In this document: piece by piece, positions 8,772 through 16,751 of the stretch
Layout: each line of letters begins with the position of its first letter
Numbering within the stretch: the stretch's first letter is position 1
Source: Pimelobacter simplex
GTDB taxonomy: Bacteria; Actinomycetota; Actinomycetes; Propionibacteriales; Nocardioidaceae
DNA: 64,000 nt
Direction of reading: 5' to 3'
Assembly: GCA_016803235.1 (NCBI GenBank)
Contig: JADCLI010000014.1
Location: 46,653 to 110,652, forward strand
Translations under genes and position numbers: made by a program
The notes under the pieces: generated by a model
What the model saw: only the letters and a program-made list of their open reading frames with translations
The model's database searches: none
What the model was told of the DNA's origin: nothing

Positions 8772-10257
8772 TCCGGTAGACCGTCTCGTGCCACGGCTTG
8801 GCCGCGACCCCGGTCAGGTCCGACATGACGTGCTTGACCTGGGTGTACTCCTCGAAGGAGTACGTCGACATGTCCTTGCCGTAGCCCGAGCCCTTCTGGC
8901 CGCCGTGGGGCATCTCGGAGACGATGGGAATGTGGTCGTTGACCCACACGGTCCCGGCCTGGATCTCCCGGGTCGCGTGCTGGGCGCGGTAGACGTCGCG
9001 CGTCCAGACGGAGGCGGCCAGGCCGAACGGGACGTCGTTGGCGAGGCGGATCGCCTCGTCGTCGCCGTCGAACGGGAGCACGGCGAGGACCGGACCGAAG
9101 ACCTCCTGCTGCACGATCTCGCTGCGCTGGCCGGCGTCGACGACGAGGGTGGGCTCGTAGTACGCGCCCCCCTCGAGGGCGCCGCCCGGCGACCTTCCCC
9201 CACGGACCACGCGTGCGCCCGCGCCGCGAGCGCGGTCCACCAGGGCAGCGACCCGGTCGCGCTGGGTCGTCGAGACGAGCGGCCCCTGGTCGGTGTCCGG
9301 GTCACGGGTCGGGCCCAGGCGGACGGTGCCCATCAGGTCGGCCACGCCCTCGACGAAGTCGGCGAACCGTGAGCGGTGCACGTACGCACGGGTCGCGGCC
9401 GTGCAGTCCTGGCCGGTGTTGATCAGCGCCGCGGCGACCGCGCCGCGCACCGCCGCCTCCACGTCGGCGTCGTCGTGGACCACGAAGGGCGCCTTGCCGC
9501 CGAGCTCGAGGTGGAGCCGGGTGCCGTTGGCCGCGGCGATGCCCGCGATGTGGCGTCCGACGCTCGTGGAACCGGTGAAGGAGGTCATGGCGATGCCGGG
9601 ATGGGAGACGAGGGCCTCGCCGGTCGAGCGCCCCGGGCCGTTGACGACGTTGAGGACCCCGGCGGGCAGGCCGGCCCGCTGGCTGGCCTCGGCGAGCATG
9701 AGCGTCGTGAGGGGCGTGAGCTCGGCGGGCTTGAGGACGACCGTGTTCCCGGCGGCGACGGCCGGCAGCACCTTCCAGACCGCCATCTGGAGCGGGTAGT
9801 TCCAGGGAGCGATCGAGCCGACGACGCCGATCGGCTCCCGCCGGATCGTGGAGGTGTGGTCGGCGGAGTACTCCGCGGACGCCTTGCCGTCGAGCACGCG
9901 CGCCGCGCCGGCGAAGAAGGCGACGTTGTCGATCGAGCCCGGCACGTCGAACTCGCGGCTCAACCGGATCGGCTTGCCGGCCTGAGCGGTCTCCGCCTGC
10001 GCCAGCTCCTCGGCGACTGCCTCGAGCTCGCGGGCGAGGCCGCCGAGGATCGTGGAGCGTTCCGCCGGTGTCGCACCGGCCCAGGCGGGCAGGGCCGTCG
10101 TCGCGGCGGCGACCGCGGCGTCCACGTCGGCGGGGGTGTCGGCGGCGAAGGACCAGATCTCCTCGCCGGTCGAGGGGTCCAGGACGCGGTGCCGGTCGCC
10201 ACCGCCGTCGCCGAAGCGGCCACCGACGAAATGGCCGCCTCCCGGTGTCGGTGTCAT
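8758..10257 (-). CDS. Aldehyde dehydrogenase, gamma-aminobutyraldehyde dehydrogenase type
   Basis: Oxidises an amino-aldehyde to the acid with NAD+, probably 4-aminobutyraldehyde to GABA. All ALDH landmarks are visible: the APWNYPLQMA substrate/NAD loop, FTGSTSVGRH, the general base in ELGGKAPFVVHDDAD, the catalytic Cys in NTGQDCTAATR near residue 290, and EVFGPVLAVLPF. The C-terminal YSFEEYTQVKHVM is typical of the aminobutyraldehyde branch. 499 residues. Its start overlaps the cupin stop by four bases (ATGA), and it is last in an operon of amine oxidase, cupin and dehydrogenase. The exact substrate is inferred from neighbours. Confidence 0.85.
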   Translation of the reverse strand: MTPTPGGGHFVGGRFGDGGGDRHRVLDPSTGEEIWSFAADTPADVDAAVAAATTALPAWAGATPAERSTILGGLARELEAVAEELAQAETAQAGKPIRLSREFDVPGSIDNVAFFAGAARVLDGKASAEYSADHTSTIRREPIGVVGSIAPWNYPLQMAVWKVLPAVAAGNTVVLKPAELTPLTTLMLAEASQRAGLPAGVLNVVNGPGRSTGEALVSHPGIAMTSFTGSTSVGRHIAGIAAANGTRLHLELGGKAPFVVHDDADVEAAVRGAVAAALINTGQDCTAATRAYVHRSRFADFVEGVADLMGTVRLGPTRDPDTDQGPLVSTTQRDRVAALVDRARGAGARVVRGGRSPGGALEGGAYYEPTLVVDAGQRSEIVQQEVFGPVLAVLPFDGDDEAIRLANDVPFGLAASVWTRDVYRAQHATREIQAGTVWVNDHIPIVSEMPHGGQKGSGYGKDMSTYSFEEYTQVKHVMSDLTGVAAKPWHETVYRTRRA

Positions 10258-10625
10258 CGCGGTCCCTCCTCCGAGCGTGCCGGCAGCTGGACGTAGACCT
10301 TGCGCAGCGTCTCGGTGACGCGCCAGGTCGTGTGATCGCCCTCGTGCAGGTGCACCACCGCCCCCGGGACGAGGTCGAGCGTGCTGCCGTCGGCGAACTC
10401 GACGGTGCCCCGGCCCGAGAGCACGACGAAGAGCTCCTCGACCTCGACGTCGACGTCCACGCCCGGCGCGGCCTCCCAGATCCCGACGGGCAGGGGGCTG
10501 TCCGTCAGCGGGGTGGCGGGCGTGGGCATGGGGGCGTCGGGGGAGTCGCTGGTCAGGGACTCCGCCGCCGCATCGGGGCTGAGCAGACGGGTGTCCGCGT
10601 GGGGGTTCTCGCGGGGGTCGGGCAT
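10254..10625 (-). CDS. Small cupin-domain protein
   Basis: A 123-residue protein with a single-stranded beta-helix: VEELFVVLSGRGTVEFADGS, then PGAVVHLHEGDHTTWRV, matching the two conserved cupin motifs. The N-terminal third is Pro/Asp-rich and probably flexible. The ATG at 10625 has GGAGGA just before it. Coupled to the aldehyde dehydrogenase by an ATGA overlap and 25 bases after the FAD oxidase. Cupins beside DAO-type amine oxidases are common in putrescine-like pathways; the role (regulator, lyase or detoxification) is not known. Confidence 0.8.
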   Translation of the reverse strand: MPDPRENPHADTRLLSPDAAAESLTSDSPDAPMPTPATPLTDSPLPVGIWEAAPGVDVDVEVEELFVVLSGRGTVEFADGSTLDLVPGAVVHLHEGDHTTWRVTETLRKVYVQLPARSEEGPR

Positions 10626-10650
10626 GGCGTCCTCCTCGGGGACGGGGTGG

Positions 10651-12078
10651 TCAGGAGTCGAAGCCGAGGCCGACGGCATCCATGGCGCGCAGCACCAGGT
10701 TGCGGCGCCCCTGGTTGTGGTCGGCGCGGTCCATCGACCAGCGGGCCAGGTTGATGCCGGCGCTCGCCAGCGGCTCGGGGGGAAAGGGCAGGGGGCGCTT
10801 GCGGACCATCTCCAGGGACGTGCGCCGGGTCGGCTCGCCGGCCAACAGGTCCAGCATGACGTCGGCGGCGAAGTGGGTGGCCGCGACGCCCAGGCCGGTG
10901 AACCCCGCGGCGTAGGCGATCTTGCCCCGGCGTGCGGTGCCGAAGAACGCGCAGAACTGGGTGCACGTGTCGATCGCGCCCGACCACCGGTGGCTGAACC
11001 GGGTGCCCTCGAGCTGGGGGAAGAGGGTGAAGAAGTGGCTGGCGAGGCGCTCGAACGTGGCGGGTCGGTCCTCGTAGCGCGCACGGACGCGGCGACCGGT
11101 GTGGTAGACGGCGTCGTACCCGCCGAAGACGATCCGTCCGTCGGTGGTGGGCCGGTAGTAGTGGAACTGGTTGGCCAGGTCGCTGACCCCTTGGCGGTTC
11201 GACCAGCCGATCGAACGCAGCTGCGCCTCGGACAACGGCTCGGTGGCGAGCACGTAGTCGTAGACGGGCACCGTCATGAGCCGGTTGCGCCGCAGCAGGG
11301 ACGGGAAGACGTTCGTGGCCAGCACGACCTGACGCGCGCTCACCTCGGTGACCGCGGTGGAGAGCCGTACCCGGTCCGCGGTCGTCGTCAGTGCCTCGAC
11401 CGCCGCGTGCTCGAAGATCTCGACCCCGAGGTCGGTCGCCACGCGGCCCAGCTCGGCCACGAGCTTGGCCGGATGGATCAGGAGGTTCGTGTCGCGTTCC
11501 CAGCAACCCGCGAGGTAGCGCGGCGAGGCGATCTCCGCCTGCACGGCCTCCCGGTCGAGGTAGGTGGCCCCGTCGTGGTGGGAGCGCTCGCGCAGCCAGG
11601 GCACCTCGTGCTCCTCGACGGCGACCTTGAGCAGGCCCGTCCGCTCGGCGTCGACCTTCATGGCGTACCGCTCGAGCGTGGACTCGATCGCGTCGAGGTT
11701 CTCGAGGCCGAGGTGGTCCAGGGTGTCGTACTCCTCGGGCCAACGGCGTCGGCCGTTCTCCTCGCCGTGGGTCAGGCTGGCTTCGCAGAAGCCGCCGTTG
11801 CGGCCCGAGGCCGCCCAGCCGACCCGCTGCGCCTCGAGCAGCACCACGGAGCGTTCGGGGTCGCGCTCCTTCGCCTTGATCGCCGTCCACAGGCCGGTGT
11901 AGCCGCCACCGACGACGACGAGGTCCGCCTCGACCCGCGACTCCAGGGTGGGGTGTCGCTCGATCACCACGTCGTCGAGCCAGAAGGCCCGGGCCTGCGC
12001 ACCCGCCAGGGCATGCCGGACGACCTCTGGTGCCGGTGCAGCTCGTTCGTAGACCGTGGTTCCCAACGCCTTCTCCAA
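10651..12078 (-). CDS. FAD-dependent amine oxidoreductase, DAO family (PuuB-like)
   Basis: Likely oxidises a primary or glutamylated amine to an aldehyde plus ammonia and hydrogen peroxide. The FAD-binding fold is clear near residue 50 (VVVGGGYTGLWTAIKAKE, then VLLEAQRVGWAASGRNGGF), and the C-terminal FAD contact is YAAGFTGLGVAATHFAADV. The overall plan resembles gamma-glutamylputrescine oxidase and related DAO enzymes; 475 residues is slightly long for that family. First gene of the minus-strand operon and divergent from the permease, with a palindromic control region between. No glutamylputrescine synthetase is present here, so the pathway may act on a free amine or use genes elsewhere. Confidence 0.82.
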   Translation of the reverse strand: MEKALGTTVYERAAPAPEVVRHALAGAQARAFWLDDVVIERHPTLESRVEADLVVVGGGYTGLWTAIKAKERDPERSVVLLEAQRVGWAASGRNGGFCEASLTHGEENGRRRWPEEYDTLDHLGLENLDAIESTLERYAMKVDAERTGLLKVAVEEHEVPWLRERSHHDGATYLDREAVQAEIASPRYLAGCWERDTNLLIHPAKLVAELGRVATDLGVEIFEHAAVEALTTTADRVRLSTAVTEVSARQVVLATNVFPSLLRRNRLMTVPVYDYVLATEPLSEAQLRSIGWSNRQGVSDLANQFHYYRPTTDGRIVFGGYDAVYHTGRRVRARYEDRPATFERLASHFFTLFPQLEGTRFSHRWSGAIDTCTQFCAFFGTARRGKIAYAAGFTGLGVAATHFAADVMLDLLAGEPTRRTSLEMVRKRPLPFPPEPLASAGINLARWSMDRADHNQGRRNLVLRAMDAVGLGFDS

Positions 12079-12096
12079 TTCAACAGTAATGGGATC

Positions 12097-12168
12097 GCAA
12101 CGATGTCAGATCGGCAAGATTTTGGGAAGAATCTTGCCAAGAACGCAAATCGATGTCACGATCGTTGC
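12097..12168. promoter_or_regulatory. Divergent control region with a perfect 9-bp palindrome
   Basis: GGCAAGATT-N8-AATCTTGCC (12113-12138) is a perfect inverted repeat. It is flanked by an outer pair GCAACGAT (12097-12104) and ATCGTTGC (12161-12168), and by a direct repeat CGATGTCA (12101-12108 and 12151-12158). It lies between the divergent oxidase and permease genes. The Lrp-type regulator of this locus is the obvious candidate to bind such multiple sites. Confidence 0.6.
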
Positions 12169-12265
12169 AGGCCGGTGACCTCCGACACACCGCGGGGCGT
12201 CACCCCCTCCCGGCCACACTCGCCCCGGTTACGGCGGCGCGGCCCCAGCTACCTCCGGAGGTCCC

Positions 12266-13729
12266 ATGTCCACGCCTGCACAGGCAGAACCCACGCCCGC
12301 GACCGAGAAGCTCCCGCGCAAGCTGCGCTGGTACGACGGACTGGCCATGTCGATGACCATGCCGGCCGCCCTGATCGCGACGCTGGGAGCGTCGATGTCC
12401 GGTCTCGGCGGCTGGGGAGCAGCAGCCCTGTGGGCGGTCTCGATGGTGATCGCCCTCGGCGTCAACTGGATCTACATCGAGTTGGCCACGATGTTCCCCG
12501 ACTCCTCCGGTGGCATCGCGGGCTTCGCGGCGCGGGCCTGGCGCTCCCGCGCACCGTGGGTGGCCCCGGTGGCCGGCGTCGGCTACTGGCTGCCCTGGGG
12601 GAGCAACCTGGCGACCTACGGATCGCTCAGCGGCCTGCTCATCCAGTCGCAGTGGTTCCCCGACCAGGACTGGAGCGCCTCCTGGGGCCCTCTCCACTTC
12701 TCGTTCCCCATCGCGGTCGGGCTGGTGGTCATCGCGGCGCTCTACCTGATCAACCTGATCGGTGTCCGGGTGACGATGGCGTTCGTGTACGTGACCGCCG
12801 CGATCCTGCTCGTTCCGCTCACCGTGTTCATCGCGTTCCCCGTCTTCAGCGGGGACTGGGCACCTGGCGACCTGAGCTGGCGCCTCGAAGGTGCCGAGGG
12901 CATCCGCACCGCCCTCGTGTGGCTCTACGTGATGGCCTGGACGACGCTGGGCGTGGAGATCTGCACCACCTTCGCGTCGGAGTACCGCGAGCCGATCCGG
13001 GACACCATCCGCGCCATCCGCGCGGCGGTGCTCGTCTGCCTCGGCGTCTTCTTCCTGGTCCCGCTGACCCTCGGTGGCTACGCCGGCGAGGCTGCCGTCG
13101 ACGTGGACCCGACCACCTTCTTCGTGGCCAGCTTCGCCGATCTCGTCGGCGGTGGTGCCGACGTGATGGTGCTGTGCCTGCTCGCCTCGCTGCTGCTGGT
13201 CATGCTCACCTCGGTCGCCGACTCCTCGCGGGTGTTGTTCGACATGGGCCGACAGGGTGTGACCGTGCGTAGCGTCGGTCGGCTCAACCGCCGCGGGGTT
13301 CCGGTGCGCGCGCTCAACATCATGCTGGTGCTCAACGTCGTCCTGCTGGTCGTGCTCCAGCAGCCCCTCGCCATCATCGTGACCGGCAACCTCGGCTACG
13401 TGCTCACCCACGTCCTGGCGGTGCTCGGCTTCGTCCTGCTCCGCAAGGACCGTCCCGACCTTCCCCGCCCCGTGCGCCTCCCAGCGGCCGCGACCCCCGT
13501 CGCCGTCGCGCTGGCCGCCGTCCTGGCCGTCATCCTGGTCGTCGGCGCGACCGGGTTCTCGATCACCGGCTACGGCGGGTTCCTCGAGCTCGGCATCGCG
13601 CTCGGCCTGCTCGCCCTCGGCGTGGTCATCTGGGCCCTGGTCCAGGCGCAGGACCGGCGCAACGGCAGCGAACCGGCCGGCGACGACCTCGACTCCCCGC
13701 TCCCGGCCGAGCCCACCCCGGCACCCTGA
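12266..13729 (+). CDS. APC-superfamily amine or amino acid permease
   Basis: Secondary transporter with about 12 hydrophobic segments over 487 residues, and the APC-type first helix (MTMPAALIATLGASMSGLGGWGAAALW). Long loops are few and the C-terminus is hydrophilic, ending in Pro/Glu. The ATG has CGGAGG 8 bases before it. Divergent from the amine oxidase operon and followed by an aldehyde dehydrogenase, so it probably imports the amine degraded by these enzymes. Resembles PuuP-like permeases in context; the substrate is inferred. Confidence 0.85.
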   Translation: MSTPAQAEPTPATEKLPRKLRWYDGLAMSMTMPAALIATLGASMSGLGGWGAAALWAVSMVIALGVNWIYIELATMFPDSSGGIAGFAARAWRSRAPWVAPVAGVGYWLPWGSNLATYGSLSGLLIQSQWFPDQDWSASWGPLHFSFPIAVGLVVIAALYLINLIGVRVTMAFVYVTAAILLVPLTVFIAFPVFSGDWAPGDLSWRLEGAEGIRTALVWLYVMAWTTLGVEICTTFASEYREPIRDTIRAIRAAVLVCLGVFFLVPLTLGGYAGEAAVDVDPTTFFVASFADLVGGGADVMVLCLLASLLLVMLTSVADSSRVLFDMGRQGVTVRSVGRLNRRGVPVRALNIMLVLNVVLLVVLQQPLAIIVTGNLGYVLTHVLAVLGFVLLRKDRPDLPRPVRLPAAATPVAVALAAVLAVILVVGATGFSITGYGGFLELGIALGLLALGVVIWALVQAQDRRNGSEPAGDDLDSPLPAEPTPAP

Positions 13730-13787
13730 CCCCGCTCGCCGCCCCTCGCGGCGCTGCCGAACGAACAACGAACGAAGGGAATCCCTC

Positions 13788-15257
13788 ATGACCACCGCGA
13801 TCGACGTCTCCACCATCACGGCGCCACGCACCCAGCTCTACATCAACGGCGACTACGTCGACAGTGCCTCCGGGGAGACCACGGGCATCGTCAGCCCGGT
13901 CACCGGCCAGACCATCGCCGACCTGGCGGTCGCCACCACCTCCGACCTCGACGCCGCCGTCAAGTCCGCCCGGGCGGCGCAGGAGAGCTGGCGCCGTCTC
14001 GGGGTCTGGCAGCGGGCCGAGATCCTGCACCGCGTCGGTGACCTCCTCGAGGCGCGGGTCGACGAGCTCGCGCTGCTGCAGACCCTGGAGCAGGGCAAGC
14101 CGCTGTCGGAGTCCCAGGCGGACCTGCGCGAGGCCGCGCAGCTGTTCCACCTGCACGCCGAGGACGCGGTCCGCCTGCACGGCGAGACGCTGCCCTCCAA
14201 CGACCAGAGCAAGCGGATGTGGACCTTCTACCAGGCGGTCGGCACCTGGGCGATCGTCATCCCGTGGAACTTCCCGGTCCTCATGTTCGCGGAGTTCATC
14301 GCGCCAGGTCTGGCCACGGGCAACGCCCACGTCGTCAAGCCGCCGACGCACACCTCGCTGACCCTGCTCGCCGCGGTCGAGGTGCTGCGCGAGGCCGGCG
14401 TCCCCGACGGCCTCGTCAACGTCGTCCCGGGGGAGGGCGCCCTGGGCGCCGAGCTGGTCACCCACCCGGGCATCGACGCGATCGGCTTCATCGGCTCCTC
14501 CGCCACGGCGGAGAAGATCGTCCGCTCGGCCGGGCTCAAGCGGTCCATCCTGGAGGCGTCCGGTAACGGACCGGTGATCGTCCTCGCGGACGCCGACCTC
14601 GAGGCTGCGGCGCGGGCTGCGGTCCGGGGTGCCTACTACGGTGGCGGTCAGGTGTGCTGCGCGACGGGCCGCGTGCTCGTCCACGAGGCGGTGCACCAGG
14701 ACTTCCGCGCCGCCGTCGTCGAGGCCAGCCGCGAGGCGGTGCTGGGCAACCCGTTCGAGGATGGCACGACGCTCGGGCCGATGAACAACGAGCTGACCGC
14801 CAGCAAGGTCGACGAGCACCTCGCCGAGGCCGACGAGCGCGGCTTCGAGGTCCTGGTCGGCGGGGGGCGGCGTACGGGCATGCCCACCTCGCTGTACTAC
14901 GAGTTCACCGTCGTCGACGGCGTCGCCCCGGACAGTCGCCTCAGTCGCGAGGAGACCTTCGGGCCCGTGGTCCCGATCATCGCCGCCGCCACCGACGACG
15001 AGCTGCTCCGCATCGCCAACGACGACGCGCTCGGCCTGCAGTCCGCGGTCTTCACCAAGGACATCGCCAAGGCCTACCACTTCGTGGAGAACGTGCAGAC
15101 CGGCCAGGTGATCGTCAACGACAGCAACGGCTTCTGGGACGTCAACATGCCGTTCGGCGGCGTCGGCGGGAAGCGCACGGGGTGGGGCCGCATCGGTGGG
15201 CGACACACGCTCATCGACATGAGTGACCTCCGCACGGGCGTCCTCCACCTCGGCTGA
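13788..15257 (+). CDS. NAD(P)-dependent aldehyde dehydrogenase
   Basis: Second aldehyde dehydrogenase of the locus, 489 residues. It shows the substrate loop VIPWNFPVLMF, the nucleotide motif FIGSSATAEKI, the general-base region ILEASGNGPVIVLADADLEAA and the catalytic Cys in GGGQVCCATGR near residue 290. SGNGP in place of the common LGGKNP suggests a different branch from the first dehydrogenase. It follows the permease by 58 bases with AAGGGA before its ATG. Together the two enzymes could run successive aldehyde steps or handle two amines. Confidence 0.85.
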   Translation: MTTAIDVSTITAPRTQLYINGDYVDSASGETTGIVSPVTGQTIADLAVATTSDLDAAVKSARAAQESWRRLGVWQRAEILHRVGDLLEARVDELALLQTLEQGKPLSESQADLREAAQLFHLHAEDAVRLHGETLPSNDQSKRMWTFYQAVGTWAIVIPWNFPVLMFAEFIAPGLATGNAHVVKPPTHTSLTLLAAVEVLREAGVPDGLVNVVPGEGALGAELVTHPGIDAIGFIGSSATAEKIVRSAGLKRSILEASGNGPVIVLADADLEAAARAAVRGAYYGGGQVCCATGRVLVHEAVHQDFRAAVVEASREAVLGNPFEDGTTLGPMNNELTASKVDEHLAEADERGFEVLVGGGRRTGMPTSLYYEFTVVDGVAPDSRLSREETFGPVVPIIAAATDDELLRIANDDALGLQSAVFTKDIAKAYHFVENVQTGQVIVNDSNGFWDVNMPFGGVGGKRTGWGRIGGRHTLIDMSDLRTGVLHLG

Positions 15258-15279
15258 GCCCGATCGCTAGCCTACGCAG

Positions 15280-15744
15280 ATGGATGGGTTCGAGGCTCTG
15301 GACCAGGTCGACCGTCAGATCATCGCGGCGCTCCAGCTAGACGGGCGCCGGACGGTCACCAGCCTGGCGACCGACCTGGACATCCCCGCCTCGTCGGTCC
15401 GCTACCGGATGAAGCGGCTCGAGGACGCGGGGGTGCTGCAGATCGTCGGCATCGCCAACCCCTTGGCGATCGGGTTCGACCGACTGGCCCTGATCCACCT
15501 CACGGTCCGTCCGACAACCGCCCACGCGGTCTGCAAGGTCGTGAGCGAGATGCCGGAGACGAGCTACGTCGTCATGACGAGTGGCCGCTTCGACGTGCTC
15601 GCCGAGGTGATCTGCCGCGACGTCGCGCACTTCGTGGACGTCGTCGACCGGATCGCCGCCGTCGACGGGGTGATGTCCACCGAGTCGTCCTTCGTCCTCG
15701 AGGTCCACAAGCTCGCCTACGGCTGGGGGGTCCCGGGTGCGTGA
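15280..15744 (+). CDS. Lrp/AsnC-family transcriptional regulator
   Basis: 154 residues: an N-terminal winged helix-turn-helix (DRQIIAALQLDGRRTVTSLA, then IPASSVRYRMKRLEDAGVLQ) and a C-terminal RAM ligand-binding domain (MTSGRFDVLAEVICRDVAHF). It lies 22 bases after the aldehyde dehydrogenase on the same strand and closes the amine locus, so it is the likely regulator of both divergent operons through the repeats at 12097-12168. Lrp proteins form octamers and often bind arrays of sites. Confidence 0.88.
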   Translation: MDGFEALDQVDRQIIAALQLDGRRTVTSLATDLDIPASSVRYRMKRLEDAGVLQIVGIANPLAIGFDRLALIHLTVRPTTAHAVCKVVSEMPETSYVVMTSGRFDVLAEVICRDVAHFVDVVDRIAAVDGVMSTESSFVLEVHKLAYGWGVPGA

Positions 15745-15751
15745 GGTCGGG

Positions 15752-16105
15752 ATGCCGGCGAGCCGCGCGGCGTGGCTGGCGCTCGCCGGAGCGATCGGGT
15801 GTGAGGTCGTGGCCTCGCTGTCGCTCAAGGCTGCCCTGCACCACCCGGTGCTGTACGCCGCCGCGGTGGGCGGCTATGTCAGCGCCTTCGCGCTGCTCGG
15901 ACGGATCCTGCGCCTGGGCATGCCCCTCGGGGTCGCCTACGGAGTGTGGGGCGCGGCAGGAGTCGCGGGGACGGCTGTGCTGTCGATGCTGCTCTTCGGC
16001 GAGGACCTCACCGTCCTGACCGCCGCCGGCCTCGGGCTGGTCGTCGCCGGCGTGCTCGCGGTCGAGCGTGGCTCGGTCGAGGTGAGGGACGGGACCGAGG
16101 CATGA
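15752..16105 (+). CDS. SMR-family multidrug/cation exporter subunit A
   Basis: Small four-helix membrane protein. The conserved Glu of helix 1 is in AGAIGCEVVASLSLKAAL, and helix 4 ends LVVAGVLAVER. From ATG 15752 it has 117 residues, near the SMR norm of 105-110; a GTG at 15737 would overlap the regulator. Its last four bases (ATGA) start the next SMR gene. Tandem overlapping SMR genes usually encode the two halves of an obligate heterodimer, as in EbrAB or YkkCD. The cargo could be a quaternary amine, guanidine or a drug. Confidence 0.82.
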   Translation: MPASRAAWLALAGAIGCEVVASLSLKAALHHPVLYAAAVGGYVSAFALLGRILRLGMPLGVAYGVWGAAGVAGTAVLSMLLFGEDLTVLTAAGLGLVVAGVLAVERGSVEVRDGTEA

Positions 16106-16425
16106 CCGGGCTGGTGTTCCTCGGAGCCGCCATCGTCTGCGAGCTGGTGGCGACCCTGACGCTCAAGGCGGCCTCGCTGGGGCGGCACCGCCTCTACGCG
16201 GTCGTGGTCGCCGGCTACGTCGCAGCGTTCACGATGCTCGCGCTCGCCCTCGCCGAGGGCCTCGGGCTGGGCGTCGCCTACGGCACCTGGACGGCGGCAG
16301 GCGTGGCGACGACCGCGATCGCCGCCCGCTTCCTGTACGGCGAGCCGCTGAACCGGACGATGGGTCTCGGGATCGCCCTCATCGGCGCGGGTGTGATGCT
16401 GGTCCAGGCCGGTCTCGCGTCCTGA
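16102..16425 (+). CDS. SMR-family multidrug/cation exporter subunit B
   Basis: Partner of the preceding gene, with which it overlaps by four bases. 107 residues in four hydrophobic helices; helix 1 carries the essential Glu (AAIVCELVATLTLKAA), and the family motif AYGTWTAAGVATTAI is present in helix 3. The two proteins differ in loop charge, with subunit B more basic in loop 1, as expected for the oppositely oriented halves of a heterodimer. Confidence 0.82.
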   Translation: MTGLVFLGAAIVCELVATLTLKAASLGRHRLYAVVVAGYVAAFTMLALALAEGLGLGVAYGTWTAAGVATTAIAARFLYGEPLNRTMGLGIALIGAGVMLVQAGLAS

Positions 16426-16751
16426 CGGGAGCCGCGTCGCGCGCGCTCCTCCCTGCCGCCCTGCAGCCGGTGGGCGCTGGATCGGCCGGGCTTCCGGGTC
16501 GATCGGACTGATCACGACCGGGCCCCGCGCAGTGCGTCGGGGCTCGGTGGTGGACGGGTGTCATCAAGCCGGGCGTGTGAGCGGACCTGGTCCTTGCCGA
16601 GCTCGACCGGCGCGCGAGTCCTCCGGGTGCTGGTTGGGGTCGAATGCCGAAGAAGCACTCAGCTGACCGGTGGCACCGCCGATGCAGGTCGTAGGTCTCC
16701 TGCTCCGAAGCGGCAGCGATGTCGGGATCAGTTTCCACCTGGGAGGGCGAC
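16426..16751. other. Gene-free stretch, 326 bases
   Basis: No convincing reading frame or RNA is visible between the SMR pair and the GGDEF gene. It is GC-rich with short imperfect repeats. The region from here to the first att repeat may belong to an older insertion (see the repeat at 18261). Confidence 0.4.
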
